DNA of 64,000 bases from Mycobacterium pinniadriaticum. GTDB taxonomy: Bacteria; Actinomycetota; Actinomycetes; Mycobacteriales; Mycobacteriaceae. A model generated the notes under the pieces. The model did no database searches. It was not told the DNA's origin and saw only the letters and a program-made list of their open reading frames with translations. Location of the stretch: NCBI RefSeq assembly GCF_026242045.1, contig NZ_JAPJDO010000008.1, positions 164,303 through 228,302 of the forward strand, given 5' to 3'. Both the position numbers and the translations under genes were made by a program. Every line of letters starts with the position of its first letter. Position 1 is the first letter of the stretch. Positions 16,262-25,873 of this stretch are shown here, in pieces.

Positions 16262-17005
16262 TTAGTCGAGCGGCTTGTCGTGTGGAACACCCACTTCGGC
16301 AAGTGCCTTGAGCATCAGATCGGCGACACTCTGGTGTGCTTCGAAATTCCAATGGATACCGTCCGGATTGCCACGGCCGGCCAGGACCTCATCGGCCACC
16401 GCGGCCTTCAGGTCGACCACCGGAATGGCGTGCTCGGCAGCCCATTCGGTGATCGCGGCAACCGTACCCGGTCGCCCGCGATGAGACATGCCGTAGGTGG
16501 GCGCAATGTGAACCGATGGTACCGAGGCGACAATCGGAATGCCTGGCCGGTTGAAATCCAGTGCACCACGGGTCATCTCAAGGTATTCCACCGTCAGATT
16601 CGGGGGTAGCGCGGGCCGCGCCATCGGCGACAGCTTGGGCTGCGCCCAACCGTACCCATCCCGAATCCAGCGGCGCAGCCATGACGGGCGCACGTAGCGG
16701 ATGAGCTCGCGCAGCGCCGTCGGCAGCGGCGAGGGCAACGAGTCCATGCCACTGGTCGCGAAGATCACCGCGCCCGCGCGCGGCAACGCGGCCCACGCCC
16801 GGGGGTCCTGGGTCGCCGCCCACCACACGTCGCGGCTGGTCCACCCGATCCGGCCGATCAACTCGATATCCCAATCGAGTTGTCGAGCAACGATATTGGG
16901 CCAAATCCGTGGATCGTCGGAGGGTAGACCGCCTTGCGGGCCGTAGTACGACAGCGAATCGCAGAAGATCAGCAGGGTCGGGCGGGCAGCCTCAGAGGAC
17001 ATCAT
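16262..17005 (-). CDS. octT: Diglucosylglycerate octanoyltransferase (SGNH fold)
   Basis: 247 residues from ATG 17005, overlapping the end of gpgP by 14 bp; ATG 17002 is the neighbouring alternative. The N-terminal block [20 protein letters not shown] holds the nucleophile Ser of an SGNH hydrolase-like fold, and [19 protein letters not shown] supplies the catalytic Asp-x-x-His. The M. tuberculosis homologue (Rv2418c, OctT) transfers octanoate to diglucosylglycerate in the methylglucose lipopolysaccharide pathway. Clustering with gpgP supports the same role here. Confidence 0.85.
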   Translation of the reverse strand: MMSSEAARPTLLIFCDSLSYYGPQGGLPSDDPRIWPNIVARQLDWDIELIGRIGWTSRDVWWAATQDPRAWAALPRAGAVIFATSGMDSLPSPLPTALRELIRYVRPSWLRRWIRDGYGWAQPKLSPMARPALPPNLTVEYLEMTRGALDFNRPGIPIVASVPSVHIAPTYGMSHRGRPGTVAAITEWAAEHAIPVVDLKAAVADEVLAGRGNPDGIHWNFEAHQSVADLMLKALAEVGVPHDKPLD

Positions 17006-17660
17006 TGGCCACCTGGGCGGAGGCGTTCCATACATCGAGACGCCAGCGGATCTCGTCGAAGGGGGCATCGTCGGCGCCGTGCCCGGACAGCTGCGCCCAG
17101 CTGGCGTTGCCCATTCCGCCCAGCACGGGCCAGCTGTCGACGGGCAGGGCGAGCAGCGCCGCGCACAGCGCCGCGATCAACCCGCCGTGGGCCACCAGCA
17201 CCAGCGGCCGGTCGGGCTCCTCGAGGCCCCACTCCGGTTCCCCGGCAACCAATTCGGCGACCAGCGGCACACTACGGTCCGCGACGTCGATGCGACTTTC
17301 GCCCCCGTGCGGGGCCCAGGTGGCGTCGTCGCGCCAGGCCAGCCGTGCTCCCGGTGCGGCCGCGTCCACCTGGTGGTGTGTGAGCCCCTGCCAGTCGCCG
17401 AGGTGGGTCTCCCGCAGCCGGGTATCCACCTGGACCCGCAACCCGGTGCGCTCCCCCAGCGCCACCCCGGTGTCATACGCGCGGCGTAGGTCCGATGAGA
17501 CGATCAACAGCGGCTGGCGCTTGGCCAGCACCTCGGCGGCGGCGACGGCCTGCGCCCGGCCCAGATCGGTCAACTCGGTGTCGAGCTGACCCTGCATGCG
17601 GCTGCCGGCGTTGTATTCCGTCTGTCCGTGCCGCAGCATGACCAGGCGCCGCACCCTCAC
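16992..17660 (-). CDS. gpgP: Glucosyl-3-phosphoglycerate phosphatase
   Basis: A 222-residue histidine phosphatase. [14 protein letters not shown] at the N-terminus contains the catalytic His, and [13 protein letters not shown] near residue 160 contains the second His. The M. tuberculosis homologue Rv2419c dephosphorylates glucosyl-3-phosphoglycerate to glucosylglycerate, the base of methylglucose lipopolysaccharide. The GTG start overlaps the stop of rsfS by 4 bp, so the run nadD-rsfS-gpgP-octT is translationally coupled. Confidence 0.92.
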   Translation of the reverse strand: MRVRRLVMLRHGQTEYNAGSRMQGQLDTELTDLGRAQAVAAAEVLAKRQPLLIVSSDLRRAYDTGVALGERTGLRVQVDTRLRETHLGDWQGLTHHQVDAAAPGARLAWRDDATWAPHGGESRIDVADRSVPLVAELVAGEPEWGLEEPDRPLVLVAHGGLIAALCAALLALPVDSWPVLGGMGNASWAQLSGHGADDAPFDEIRWRLDVWNASAQVANDVL

Positions 17661-18034
17661 GGGACCTCCTCGACATCATCAAGGTCGACGTCCACCAGCG
17701 GGCAGTCCCGCCACAACCGGTCCAGGGCGTAGAAGTTGCGCTCCTCCTGATGCTGGATGTGCACCACGATGTCGACGTAGTCCAGCAGCACCCACCGGCC
17801 TTCCCGGGTGCCCTCCCGCCGCGCCGGCTTGTGTCCGGCCAGTCGCATCTTCTCTTCGACCTCGTCGACGATCGCATTGACCTGTCGTTCGTTGGATGCC
17901 GAGGCGATCACGAAGCAATCGGTGATGACCAGCTGGCCGGACACGTCGATCACGACGACATCCTGCGCGAGTTTGGCCGCGGCGGCACGGGCGGCCACCG
18001 TGGCCATCTGGACGGCTTCGTCGGACGCGGTCAC
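17657..18034 (-). CDS. rsfS: Ribosomal silencing factor RsfS
   Basis: 125 residues with the family core [37 protein letters not shown] and [15 protein letters not shown]. RsfS binds ribosomal protein L14 on the large subunit and blocks subunit joining during starvation. The GTG start overlaps the nadD stop by 4 bp. Normal length. Confidence 0.95.
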   Translation of the reverse strand: MTASDEAVQMATVAARAAAAKLAQDVVVIDVSGQLVITDCFVIASASNERQVNAIVDEVEEKMRLAGHKPARREGTREGRWVLLDYVDIVVHIQHQEERNFYALDRLWRDCPLVDVDLDDVEEVP

Positions 18035-18696
18035 GTGGTGGTCTCCTCGATTCTGGTGACGGCTGGCCGGCCTGTCTTGCCCGCCGGACTGTAGAGACGG
18101 CGTTTGGACACGTATTGCACGACGCCGTCGGGCACCAGGTACCAGATCGGGCGGTTTCCGGCGGCGCGGGCGCGGCAGTCGGTGGATGAGATCGCCAGCG
18201 CGGGGACCTCGACCAGGCTCAGCGCCTCCTCGGGGAGCTGGTCGAAAGCGGCGACGATGTGCTGACCGTTGAGTTCGTAGCCGGGACGGCTGACGCCGAC
18301 GAACTTGGCGAGCGCGAACAGCTCCTCCCAGTTCTGCCAGGACAGGATCGAGGCCAGCGCGTCTGCTCCGGTGATGAAGAACAGGTCGGCGTCGGGGTTG
18401 AGGGCACGCAGATCGCGCAGGGTGTCATTGGTGTAGGTGGGTCCGCCGCGGTCGATGTCGACCCGGCTGACCGAGAACCGCGGGTTGGACGCGGTGGCGA
18501 TGACCGTCATCAGGTAGCGGTCCTCGGGCGGGGTCACCTCCCGGGACTTCTGCCAGGGCTGGCCGGTGGGTACGAACACCACCTCGTCGAGATCGAAGAG
18601 GTCGGCCACCTCGCTGGCGGCGACCAGGTGGCCGTGGTGGATGGGATCGAATGTCCCACCCATCACGCCGAGCCTGCGCCGAGCCGAGGAAACCAC
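18031..18696 (-). CDS. nadD: Nicotinate-nucleotide adenylyltransferase
   Basis: 221 residues. [20 protein letters not shown] carries the GxFxPxHxGH nucleotidyltransferase motif, and [20 protein letters not shown] supplies the ISSTxxR motif. The enzyme adenylylates nicotinate mononucleotide in NAD synthesis, which is finished by nadE at 27126 in this window. Translation starts at GTG 18696, with a -10-like TAAGCT 8 bases upstream, implying a leaderless mRNA. First gene of the nadD-rsfS-gpgP-octT-degV run. Confidence 0.95.
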   Translation of the reverse strand: MVSSARRRLGVMGGTFDPIHHGHLVAASEVADLFDLDEVVFVPTGQPWQKSREVTPPEDRYLMTVIATASNPRFSVSRVDIDRGGPTYTNDTLRDLRALNPDADLFFITGADALASILSWQNWEELFALAKFVGVSRPGYELNGQHIVAAFDQLPEEALSLVEVPALAISSTDCRARAAGNRPIWYLVPDGVVQYVSKRRLYSPAGKTGRPAVTRIEETTT

Positions 18697-18704
18697 GATT
18701 GACC

Positions 18705-18710
18705 AGCTTA
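18705..18710 (-). promoter_or_regulatory. Candidate -10 box of nadD (leaderless)
   Basis: On the minus strand TAAGCT fits the mycobacterial TANNNT -10 consensus and lies 8 bases before the nadD GTG, a spacing that would start the transcript at the start codon. Confidence 0.45.
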
Positions 18711-18846
18711 CGGGAGGCGGCGCGACGGTTCGCGACGCTCACGAGCCGCCGCTCTGACTGTGCGCTGGCAAATATCTTCCCGGGGAATCGTCGCAATTCA
18801 GGTAGCATTTCGCCCCGAGTCGAGTTATCCGATCAAGGGGTCATTG

Positions 18847-20028
18847 ATGATGAGTTTCGGTAGCCGACGCCTGGCACTGCCTGTGACGAGTGTGGCCGCT
18901 GTGGCCGCTGCACTGGCGGTGGGCCTGACCCCGACGGTGTCCACCGCCCCGGCGCTCACCGCGGCGACGGTGGATTATCTTCGCGGCACGAATATCGGCT
19001 GGACACCCACCGATCAGCAGTATCGCGACTTCGTCTCGCGGGTCCTGGACGGCACCGGCACCCCCGCCGATCCGCCCGCCCCGAGCGGTTTCGTCGACTA
19101 CAACGCCGGCTTCTGGCCGGTCTCGAACAACGGGATCTTCGATCTCACGTGGAATGCGTCCGTCGCGCAGGGCGTAGCGCATCTGGAGGCCAAGGATCCC
19201 GAAAGCGACGTCGTGTTCGGACTGTCGCAGGGCGCGGTCGTGGTGTCCCGCTACAAGGCCGCGCACCCCGAGGGAACCGGCAACACCTTCGTCGTCGTGG
19301 AGAACCCGAGCCGGCCCAATGGCGGCGTGCTGGAAAGGTTCGCCGGGCTCTACATTCCGATTCTCAACATCACCTTCACCGGCGCCACCCCCGACAACGG
19401 AGATCTGACGATCGATGTCGCACGCCAATACGACGGCTGGGCCGACTTCCCCACCTACCCGCTGAACCTGCTGGCGACGGCCAACGCCATCATGGGCATG
19501 ATCTACGTCCACGGGCAGACGCAGACCGAACTGACCGCCATCGACATCGAAGCCGCCAAGGCGGGCGGCAACGCGTACTACCAAGTGCACGGGGATACCA
19601 CGTATTACCTCGTTCGCACCCCGTTGGTTCCGCTGTTGATCCCGCTCAAGGGCTACGTGCCCGACCCGGTTCTGAACGCCATCGATCCGGTGTTGCGGAA
19701 GTTCATCGAGATGGGTTACGACCGCACGGACTACAGCGCGCCGACCCGCGCGAAGTTGTTCCCCCCGATCAGCTTGCCCAGCCTGCCTTCGCCCACCGCG
19801 GCGCAGAACACCGTCACGCCCGCGGAGGCGACGAGCACCGTCACGCCGACCGCGAAAGCGGTCCGTTCAGCGGCGAGCGCGCCGAAGGCCAGCACCCCGA
19901 GGGCAAGCACCCCGAGAGCCACCGCAGCCAAGGCCGGTGCGCCGAAGAAGGCCGCGGGCACGGGCACCGGCAACCATCAGAAGGGCACCGGCGGCAGCGC
20001 CAGGCCCTCGAAGGCCTCCAGCGACTAG
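18847..20028 (+). CDS. Secreted PE-PPE-domain serine hydrolase with an Ala/Lys/Thr-rich tail
   Basis: 393 residues from ATG 18847 (ribosome binding site AAGGGG). A signal peptide (LPVTSVAAVAAALAVGLTPT) is followed by the PE-PPE domain. Its alpha/beta-hydrolase fold has the nucleophile motif GLSQGAVVVSRYKA near residue 125 and PNGGVLERFAGLYIPILN. No PE or PPE N-terminal domain is present. From about residue 310 the chain is low-complexity and basic (PKASTPRASTPRATAAKAG), resembling the heparin-binding tails of mycobacterial surface proteins. Homologues are esterases of unknown natural substrate. Confidence 0.85.
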   Translation: MMSFGSRRLALPVTSVAAVAAALAVGLTPTVSTAPALTAATVDYLRGTNIGWTPTDQQYRDFVSRVLDGTGTPADPPAPSGFVDYNAGFWPVSNNGIFDLTWNASVAQGVAHLEAKDPESDVVFGLSQGAVVVSRYKAAHPEGTGNTFVVVENPSRPNGGVLERFAGLYIPILNITFTGATPDNGDLTIDVARQYDGWADFPTYPLNLLATANAIMGMIYVHGQTQTELTAIDIEAAKAGGNAYYQVHGDTTYYLVRTPLVPLLIPLKGYVPDPVLNAIDPVLRKFIEMGYDRTDYSAPTRAKLFPPISLPSLPSPTAAQNTVTPAEATSTVTPTAKAVRSAASAPKASTPRASTPRATAAKAGAPKKAAGTGTGNHQKGTGGSARPSKASSD

Positions 20029-20114
20029 GACAGCCGTGACCTAACTGAGCTCGAGATCGACGAATTGGCGAGATTTACTCACACTTACCCTGCCAAATGT
20101 CGGTTTGGGCGAAA

Positions 20115-21560
20115 TCAGACCGGCAGCAGCTGGTCGATCACCGCGGCAAGCTGCTTGGCCGAACGGCATTCGTGCATCGTGATGACGTCCTCGTACCGCG
20201 GCACCGCCGAATCGCCACTGCCCCACAGGTGCCGGGGTTCCGGATTCAGCCAGTGCGCATGCCGGCTGGCGCTGACCATGTGGGCCAGGATGTCGGTGGC
20301 GGGGTTGCGGTAGTTCGTGCGCGCGTCGCCGAGCACCAGCAGCGAGCTGCGCGGGGAGAGCACATTGTGAAAGTTCTCGGTGAACGAGACGAAAGCGTTG
20401 CCGTAGTCGGAGTGCCCGTCGCGGGTGTAGACCCCCGCTTCCCGGGTGATGCGCTGAATGGCGACGGCGAGGTCGGCGTCGGGGCCGAACAGGTGCGTCA
20501 CTTCGTCGGTGGTGTCGATGAAGGCGAACACCCGCACCCGAGAGAACTGCTGCCGCAGAGCGTGTACCAGCTGCAGGGTGAAGTGGCTGAAGCCGGCCAC
20601 CGAACCCGAGACATCGCACAGCACAACGAGTTCCGGCCGCGCCGGTCGCGGCTTGCGCAGCACGACATCGATCGGCACTCCGCCGGTCGACATCGACTTG
20701 CGCAGCGTCTTGCGCAAATCGATCGCCCCGGCTCGGTGACGCCGCCGTTTGGCCGCCAACCGAGTGGCCAGCATCCGGGCCAGAGGTTGGACCGTTTTGC
20801 GCATCTGGCGCAGTTGATCGCCGGAGGCCCGCAGGAATTCCACGTTCTCGGCCAACTGCGGAATGCCGTACATCTGGACGTGGTCGCGGCCGAGCTGTTC
20901 GGCGGTGCGCCGTTTGGTCTCGCTTTCCACCATCCGGCGCAACTGCGCGATCTTCTGCGCGGCAACCGCTTTGGCGATCTGCTCCTGGGTGGGGGTCGGC
21001 TCGTCGTCGTGCGGTGCCAGCAGGCCGGCCAGCAGCCGGCCTTCCAGTTCATCCAGGCCCATCGCCTTGAGCGCCTGATACGACGAGTACGACGGGCCTC
21101 GGCTGGAACTGTACCGGCCGTAGGCTTCGACGATCTGGGCGATCATCGCGACCAGTCGCTCGTCCATGTCGCCGATGTCGGGGTTGTCCTCCAGCAGATC
21201 CAGCAGCATTTGCCGCATCGCTTCGATGTCCTCGGGCGGCAGCCCCTGCTGGGGATCCTCATCGGCGTCCTCGTCGACCACGACGGCGCGGCCGCCGAGC
21301 GCCGCCGGCCACCACAGGTCGAACAGCGCGTCATAGGTCTGCCGGTGGTCGGCGCGGCGCAACACCGCGCAGGCCAGACCTTCACGCAGCGCCTCGCGCT
21401 CACCGAGGCCCAGCACGGTCAGCACCCGGCCCGCGTCGACCGTTTCGGATGGTCCGACCGAAATCCCCTGGGCACGTAAGGCTTCGACGAATCCGACAAG
21501 GTGGCCGGGCAGCCCGTGCGGAGCCAGCGGTTGTGGGGGGCGCACCCTGCGGACGGCCAT
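20115..21560 (-). CDS. VWA-domain protein of the CoxE-like family (Rv2425c-like)
   Basis: 481 residues. The C-terminal von Willebrand A domain has a MIDAS DxSxS motif in LVVLCDVSGSVAGFSHFTLQ near residue 315 and GHSDYGNAFVSF and VLGDARTNYRNP further on. The N-terminal half is helical and charged. Such proteins work with a MoxR ATPase, probably in maturing or inserting cofactors into an unknown target. The MoxR gene is 10 bp upstream, so the two form one unit. Confidence 0.9.
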   Translation of the reverse strand: MAVRRVRPPQPLAPHGLPGHLVGFVEALRAQGISVGPSETVDAGRVLTVLGLGEREALREGLACAVLRRADHRQTYDALFDLWWPAALGGRAVVVDEDADEDPQQGLPPEDIEAMRQMLLDLLEDNPDIGDMDERLVAMIAQIVEAYGRYSSSRGPSYSSYQALKAMGLDELEGRLLAGLLAPHDDEPTPTQEQIAKAVAAQKIAQLRRMVESETKRRTAEQLGRDHVQMYGIPQLAENVEFLRASGDQLRQMRKTVQPLARMLATRLAAKRRRHRAGAIDLRKTLRKSMSTGGVPIDVVLRKPRPARPELVVLCDVSGSVAGFSHFTLQLVHALRQQFSRVRVFAFIDTTDEVTHLFGPDADLAVAIQRITREAGVYTRDGHSDYGNAFVSFTENFHNVLSPRSSLLVLGDARTNYRNPATDILAHMVSASRHAHWLNPEPRHLWGSGDSAVPRYEDVITMHECRSAKQLAAVIDQLLPV

Positions 21561-21570
21561 CTGGTGTCTC

Positions 21571-22449
21571 CTAGTTCAGCCGCAGTTCGCCGGAGGCACG
21601 CTGCTGGTCGGACTGGTGTTTGAGCACGACACCGAGGGTCGCGGCGATGGTCGCGTCGTCAATGGTGTCGAGCCCCAGCGCCAGGATGGTTCGGCCCCAG
21701 TCGATGGTCTCGGCCACCGAGGGCACCTTCTTGAGCTGCATACCGCGCAGCACGCCGATGATGCGGACCAGTTCGATGGCCAGCGACTCGGGCAGTTCGG
21801 GCACCCGGGACAGCAGGATGCGCCGTTCGAGGTCCGGATCGGGGAAATCGATGTGCAGGAACAGGCAACGACGTTTGAGCGCCTCCGAGAGCTCCCGGGT
21901 GGCGTTGGAGGTCAGCACCACGAACGGGGTGCGTGACGCGGTGATGGTGCCCAGCTCTGGCACGGTGACCGCGAAATCGCTCAGTACCTCCAGCAGGAGG
22001 CCCTCGATCTCGATGTCGGCCTTGTCGGTTTCGTCGATGAGCAGGACGGTGGGCTCGGTGCGGCGGATAGCGGTCAGCAGCGGGCGGGACAGCAGGAATT
22101 CCTCGCTGAAGATGTCGGACTTGGCCTGGTCCCAATCGTTCGAGCCGGACTGCATCCGCAGGATCTGCTTGGCGTGGTTCCACTCGTAGAGGGCGCGCGC
22201 CTCGTCGACACCCTCGTAGCACTGCAGACGTACCAGCCCCGATCCGGTGGTCTGGGCGACCGCGCGGGCCAGCTCGGTCTTGCCGACACCGGCCGGACCC
22301 TCGACCAGGAGCGGCTTGCCCAGCCGGTCGGCGAGGAACACCGCGGTGGCGGTCGCGGTATCGGGCAGATAGCCGGTCTCGGCGAGCCGCTTGGCGACAT
22401 CATCGATGTCGCTGAACAGCGGTGCCGGCCGGGCTGGGGTTTCCGTCAC
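21571..22449 (-). CDS. MoxR-family AAA+ ATPase (Rv2426c-like)
   Basis: 292 residues. Walker A is EGPAGVGKTELARAVAQ at about 49-65 and Walker B is VLLIDETDKADIEIEG near 140; VVLTSNATRELSEALKRRC provides sensor 1 and the arginine finger region. MoxR ATPases act as chaperones together with VWA-domain partners, here the gene directly downstream. Starts at GTG 22449, 19 bp after the end of proA. Confidence 0.92.
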   Translation of the reverse strand: MTETPARPAPLFSDIDDVAKRLAETGYLPDTATATAVFLADRLGKPLLVEGPAGVGKTELARAVAQTTGSGLVRLQCYEGVDEARALYEWNHAKQILRMQSGSNDWDQAKSDIFSEEFLLSRPLLTAIRRTEPTVLLIDETDKADIEIEGLLLEVLSDFAVTVPELGTITASRTPFVVLTSNATRELSEALKRRCLFLHIDFPDPDLERRILLSRVPELPESLAIELVRIIGVLRGMQLKKVPSVAETIDWGRTILALGLDTIDDATIAATLGVVLKHQSDQQRASGELRLN

Positions 22450-22468
22450 GGGTTCTCCTGTCGTCGCC

Positions 22469-23722
22469 TCAGGCAGGTCGAGTATGGCCGTCTCCCCAGA
22501 CGATCCACTTGGTTGACGTCAATTCGGGCAGACCCATCGGGCCGCGGGCGTGCAGCTTCTGGGTGGAGATGCCGATCTCGGCTCCGAAGCCGAACTGTTC
22601 ACCGTCGGTGAACGCCGTGGAGGCGTTGACCATGACCGCGGCGGCGTCGACGCGTTCGGTAAAAATCTGTGCTGCAGCGAGATTGGTGGTGACTATGGCC
22701 TCGGTGTGCCCGGTGCCGTAGGTGTTGATGTGGTCGATCGCGGCGTCGAGACCGTCGACCGTGGCTACCGCGATGTCCATCGACAAGAACTCTGCCCGCA
22801 GCTCGTCCTCGGTCGGGTCGTCGTGGACGGTGACACCGGCTTGTCGCAGTGCGCCCACCAGCCGCGGCAGGGCCGTACCGGCGATGGCCTTGTCGACCAG
22901 CAGCGTCTCGGCGGCGTTGCAGACGCTGGGCCGCCGCGTCTTGGCGTTGAGAATGATTCGCTCGGCCATGTCCAGGTCGGCGGCGGAGTGGACGTAGACG
23001 TGACAGTTGCCGACGCCGGTTTCGATGGTGGGCACCGTAGCGTCGCGCACGACGGCGTCGATCAGTCCGGCGCCACCGCGTGGGATCACCACGTCGACCA
23101 GGCCGCGGGCCTGGATGAGGTGAGTGACGCTCGAACGATCGGTGCTGGGCAGCAGTTGTACGGCGTCCTCGGGCAGCCCTTCGCCGGCCAGTGCGCCGCG
23201 CAGTGCGGTGACCAGTTCCGCGTTGGAGTGCGCGGCCGATGAGCTGCCGCGCAGCAGGACGGCGTTGCCGGACTTGAGGGTGAGGCCGAACGCGTCGACG
23301 GTCACGTTGGGCCGGCCCTCGTAGACGATCCCGATCACGCCGAGGGGAACCCGTTGTTGGCGCAGCCGCAGCCCGTTGGGCAGCGTGCGACCGCGCAGGA
23401 CCTCGCCGATCGGGTCGGGCAGCCCGGCGACCTGGCGCAGGCCGGCGGCGATGCCGTCGATGCGCTGGGGATTGAGTGCCAGTCGGTCGAGCATGGCCTC
23501 GGCGGTGCCCGCGGCCCGGGCGGCGTCGAGGTCGGCGGCGTTGGCGGCCAGGATCTGGTGGGTGTGGGCCAGCACGGCATCCGCGGCGGCGTGCAGCGCC
23601 CGGTCTTTGACGGTGGTGGTCAGCGATGCGAGCGTGCGGGAGGCGACCCGCGACCGGCGGGCGGCCTCCAGCACCTCGTCGCGCAAGTCCACATCGTGGG
23701 CGACCGGCGCTTGGACACTCAT
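22469..23722 (-). CDS. proA: Gamma-glutamyl phosphate reductase
   Basis: A 417-residue aldehyde-dehydrogenase-fold enzyme, the second step of proline synthesis, converting glutamyl-5-phosphate to glutamate semialdehyde. Visible features are [40 protein letters not shown], and the catalytic Cys in [16 protein letters not shown]. Its partner proB lies 8 kb away at 31218. The start at ATG 23722 has a TACCCT -10 box 6 bases upstream, so it is probably leaderless. Confidence 0.95.
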   Translation of the reverse strand: MSVQAPVAHDVDLRDEVLEAARRSRVASRTLASLTTTVKDRALHAAADAVLAHTHQILAANAADLDAARAAGTAEAMLDRLALNPQRIDGIAAGLRQVAGLPDPIGEVLRGRTLPNGLRLRQQRVPLGVIGIVYEGRPNVTVDAFGLTLKSGNAVLLRGSSSAAHSNAELVTALRGALAGEGLPEDAVQLLPSTDRSSVTHLIQARGLVDVVIPRGGAGLIDAVVRDATVPTIETGVGNCHVYVHSAADLDMAERIILNAKTRRPSVCNAAETLLVDKAIAGTALPRLVGALRQAGVTVHDDPTEDELRAEFLSMDIAVATVDGLDAAIDHINTYGTGHTEAIVTTNLAAAQIFTERVDAAAVMVNASTAFTDGEQFGFGAEIGISTQKLHARGPMGLPELTSTKWIVWGDGHTRPA

Positions 23723-23728
23723 TACCCC

Positions 23729-23782
23729 AGGGTATCGGTCTCCCCACCAACCGGCAGGTGGGGGCCGGCCCCGGACTAATCT
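23729..23782. promoter_or_regulatory. Divergent leaderless promoters of proA and rbsK
   Basis: On the minus strand TACCCT (23734-23729) sits 6 bases before the proA ATG. On the plus strand TAATCT (23777-23782) sits 7 bases before the rbsK GTG. Both fit TANNNT and the spacing of leaderless starts. The two start codons are only 67 bp apart. Confidence 0.5.
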
Positions 23783-23789
23783 CAGCCGG

Positions 23790-24644
23790 GTGGCACGGGT
23801 ATGCGTAGTGGGCAGCGTAAACGTCGACCAGTTCTTCCGCGTCGCGGCTCTGCCGGGGGCCGGAGAGACGGTCTTGGCATCAGCGGTGACCGTCGCTCCG
23901 GGCGGCAAAGGCGGTAATCAAGCCGTCGCCGCCGCCCGCGCCGGTGCCAGGGTGCAGTTCGTCGGCGCGATCGGCGCCGATCCGGCCGGCATCCGGCTGC
24001 GGGCACATCTGAGCGCCAACGGCGTCGGCCTCGACGGTCTCGAAGAGCTGTCGGGGGCCAGCGGCAGTGCGGTGATCCTGGTGGACGATCGCGGCGAGAA
24101 CATGATCGTGGTGGCCCCCGGCGCCAACGGGCATCTGACGTTGGCTTCGGCGGGGGCTCGCGCGGTCATCGCCGAATGCGAGGTGTTGCTGGTCCAGTTG
24201 GAGGTGCCGATCTCGACGGCGGTGGCCGCCGCGCGGGAAGCGCGCTCGGTGGGAGCGATCGTCATCGTCAACGCCTCCCCGGTCAGCGCCGATCCCGGCC
24301 TGAGCGAGCTGGCCACCGTCACCGACGTCGTGATCGTCAACGAATCCGAGGAACCGCACTGGACATGGCCGACCCCGCATCGGGTGGTCACCCGGGGCGC
24401 TCGCGGGGCGACCTACCGGGGCCCCGCCGGCGAGCTCCAGATGTCCAGTCCCGACGTGGAGGCGATCGATACCACCGGTGCGGGAGACGTCTTCGCCGGT
24501 GTGCTCGCCGCGGACTGGATGACCGGCCATCGGCGTGCCCTCGAGCGGGCCTGTGCGGCCGGGGCATTGGCGACCCTGGTCGCCGGCGCCGGTGACTGTG
24601 CACCGCTGCGCGAGGCGATCGAGGACGCCCTCACCCGGAACTGA
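23790..24644 (+). CDS. rbsK: PfkB-family carbohydrate kinase, ribokinase-like
   Basis: 284 residues from GTG 23790 ([20 protein letters not shown]). The PfkB N-terminal signature is [20 protein letters not shown], and the C-terminal catalytic motif is [20 protein letters not shown], with the catalytic Asp in GAGD. Ribokinase phosphorylates ribose at O5; the ortholog position (Rv2436) suggests the same. The frame stays open far upstream through proA, but that extension is antisense. Confidence 0.88.
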   Translation: MARVCVVGSVNVDQFFRVAALPGAGETVLASAVTVAPGGKGGNQAVAAARAGARVQFVGAIGADPAGIRLRAHLSANGVGLDGLEELSGASGSAVILVDDRGENMIVVAPGANGHLTLASAGARAVIAECEVLLVQLEVPISTAVAAAREARSVGAIVIVNASPVSADPGLSELATVTDVVIVNESEEPHWTWPTPHRVVTRGARGATYRGPAGELQMSSPDVEAIDTTGAGDVFAGVLAADWMTGHRRALERACAAGALATLVAGAGDCAPLREAIEDALTRN

Positions 24645-24664
24645 ACGCCCTACCGTTGTGGCGA

Positions 24665-24670
24665 TAGTCT
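24665..24670 (+). promoter_or_regulatory. Candidate -10 box of the enoyl-CoA hydratase gene (leaderless)
   Basis: TAGTCT lies 7 bases before the ATG at 24678, the spacing expected if transcription begins at the start codon. Confidence 0.45.
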
Positions 24671-24677
24671 GCACGCG

Positions 24678-25499
24678 ATGACACACAGCGACACACCGCG
24701 GCCACCTGAGGGTGACTGGCTGGGAACCCCGTTTTTGAAGTTCAGCCGGGAAGGCGCGTTCGGGGTGTGCACCCTGGACCGACCCGAAGCCCGCAACGCG
24801 ATGACCCCGGCGATGTACTTCGGCATCAAGTACGCCGTCAACCACGTTGGATCGGATCCCGACCTGGCCGGCCTGCTCATCACCGGCACCGGCGACGTCT
24901 TCGCCCCGGGCGGCGATATGGGCGGCGGCGGGGTGGACAACTGGCTGACCTTCGGCGCGGCGCTGGGCATGGACGCCCTGCCGTTCGACACCCTGCGCCA
25001 ATCCGCGAAGCCGGTGGTGGCGGCGGTCAACGGACTGTGCCAGGGCGGTGGACTGCAGATCGCGCTGTGCGCCGACATGGCGGTGGTCAGCGACCGCGCG
25101 ACGTTCCGCGTTCCGGAGCTCTACCGCGGGATCGCCGACACGTACTACAGCCAGATGCTGGCGCGGCTGATCGGCCCGGTCCGCACCCGCGACCTGATGT
25201 TCACCGGCCGCACGCTGAACGCCGAGGAAGCCCTGGACTGGGGCATGGTCGCACGGGTGGTTCCGCACGAGGACCTGGCCGATGCGGCCCGCGAGGTGCT
25301 CGCTCAGTGTTGCCGCACCGCGCCGGACGCCCGGTCGGTGGTGAAGGCCAGCCTGGACAACTACCTGGGCCTCTACGACCGGATCGGGATGCAGCGCAGC
25401 CTCGGCTCACCGGAGTCGATCGAGGGTTTCATGGCGTTCAAGGAACGCCGCTCCCCCGACTGGGTGCATCCAGACTTGCGTATCGACGGCAGGCTATAA
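24678..25499 (+). CDS. Enoyl-CoA hydratase/isomerase family protein
   Basis: A 273-residue crotonase-fold protein. GVCTLDRPEARNAMTPAMYF, the oxyanion-hole segment LITGTGDVFAPGGDMGGGG and AAVNGLCQGGGLQIALCADM are all present, followed by PELYRGIADTYYSQMLARLI. Such enzymes hydrate or isomerise acyl-CoA thioesters in fatty acid, sterol or aromatic breakdown. No degradation operon surrounds it, so the substrate cannot be named. Confidence 0.88.
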   Translation: MTHSDTPRPPEGDWLGTPFLKFSREGAFGVCTLDRPEARNAMTPAMYFGIKYAVNHVGSDPDLAGLLITGTGDVFAPGGDMGGGGVDNWLTFGAALGMDALPFDTLRQSAKPVVAAVNGLCQGGGLQIALCADMAVVSDRATFRVPELYRGIADTYYSQMLARLIGPVRTRDLMFTGRTLNAEEALDWGMVARVVPHEDLADAAREVLAQCCRTAPDARSVVKASLDNYLGLYDRIGMQRSLGSPESIEGFMAFKERRSPDWVHPDLRIDGRL

Positions 25500-25517
25500 G
25501 GTTCAGCCTTTTCTGAA

Positions 25518-25537
25518 TACAGACCTGGCTGTACTGT
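25518..25537 (+). promoter_or_regulatory. Candidate operator and overlapping leaderless -10 of the metal module
   Basis: TACAG-N6-CTGTA (25518-25533) is an inverted repeat whose right end overlaps a -10-like TACTGT (25532-25537). The ArsR ATG follows 6 bases later, so the mRNA is probably leaderless. A repressor bound here would block the promoter, as is usual for ArsR/SmtB autoregulation. Confidence 0.5.
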
Positions 25538-25543
25538 CGTGGG

Positions 25544-25873
25544 ATGCAGACCGTCATCAACCGCGACGCGCTCGCTCGATTCGGCGGCGCTCTTTCCGAT
25601 CCCACCCGCGCCGAAATCCTGCTCCTGCTGCGCGAAAGCCCGAGCTATCCGTCGGGCCTGGCCGACAAGATCGGTGTATCGCGCCAGATCCTGTCCAATC
25701 ACCTGGCCTGCCTGCGCGGCTGCGGGCTGGTGGTCGCCGAACCCGAGGGCCGGCGCAGCCGCTATGAACTGGCCGACGCCCGGATCGCCAAGGCACTCGA
25801 CGATCTGATCGGGCTGGTATTGACGGTCGACCCGGCGTGCTGCCCCGCCGCCGACACCGACGACTGCTGCTGA
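25544..25873 (+). CDS. ArsR/SmtB-family metal-sensing repressor, CmtR-like
   Basis: A 109-residue winged-helix protein. SDPTRAEILLLLRESPSYPS leads into the recognition helix VSRQILSNHLACLRGCGLVV. Cys56 and Cys60 match the Cys57/Cys61 pair of M. tuberculosis CmtR, which binds Cd(II)/Pb(II) with a C-terminal Cys; here the C-terminus has two Cys pairs (CCPAADTDDCC, Cys99-100 and 108-109). It is expected to repress its own operon until metal binds. The stop overlaps the transporter ATG (TGATG). Confidence 0.9.
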   Translation: MQTVINRDALARFGGALSDPTRAEILLLLRESPSYPSGLADKIGVSRQILSNHLACLRGCGLVVAEPEGRRSRYELADARIAKALDDLIGLVLTVDPACCPAADTDDCC

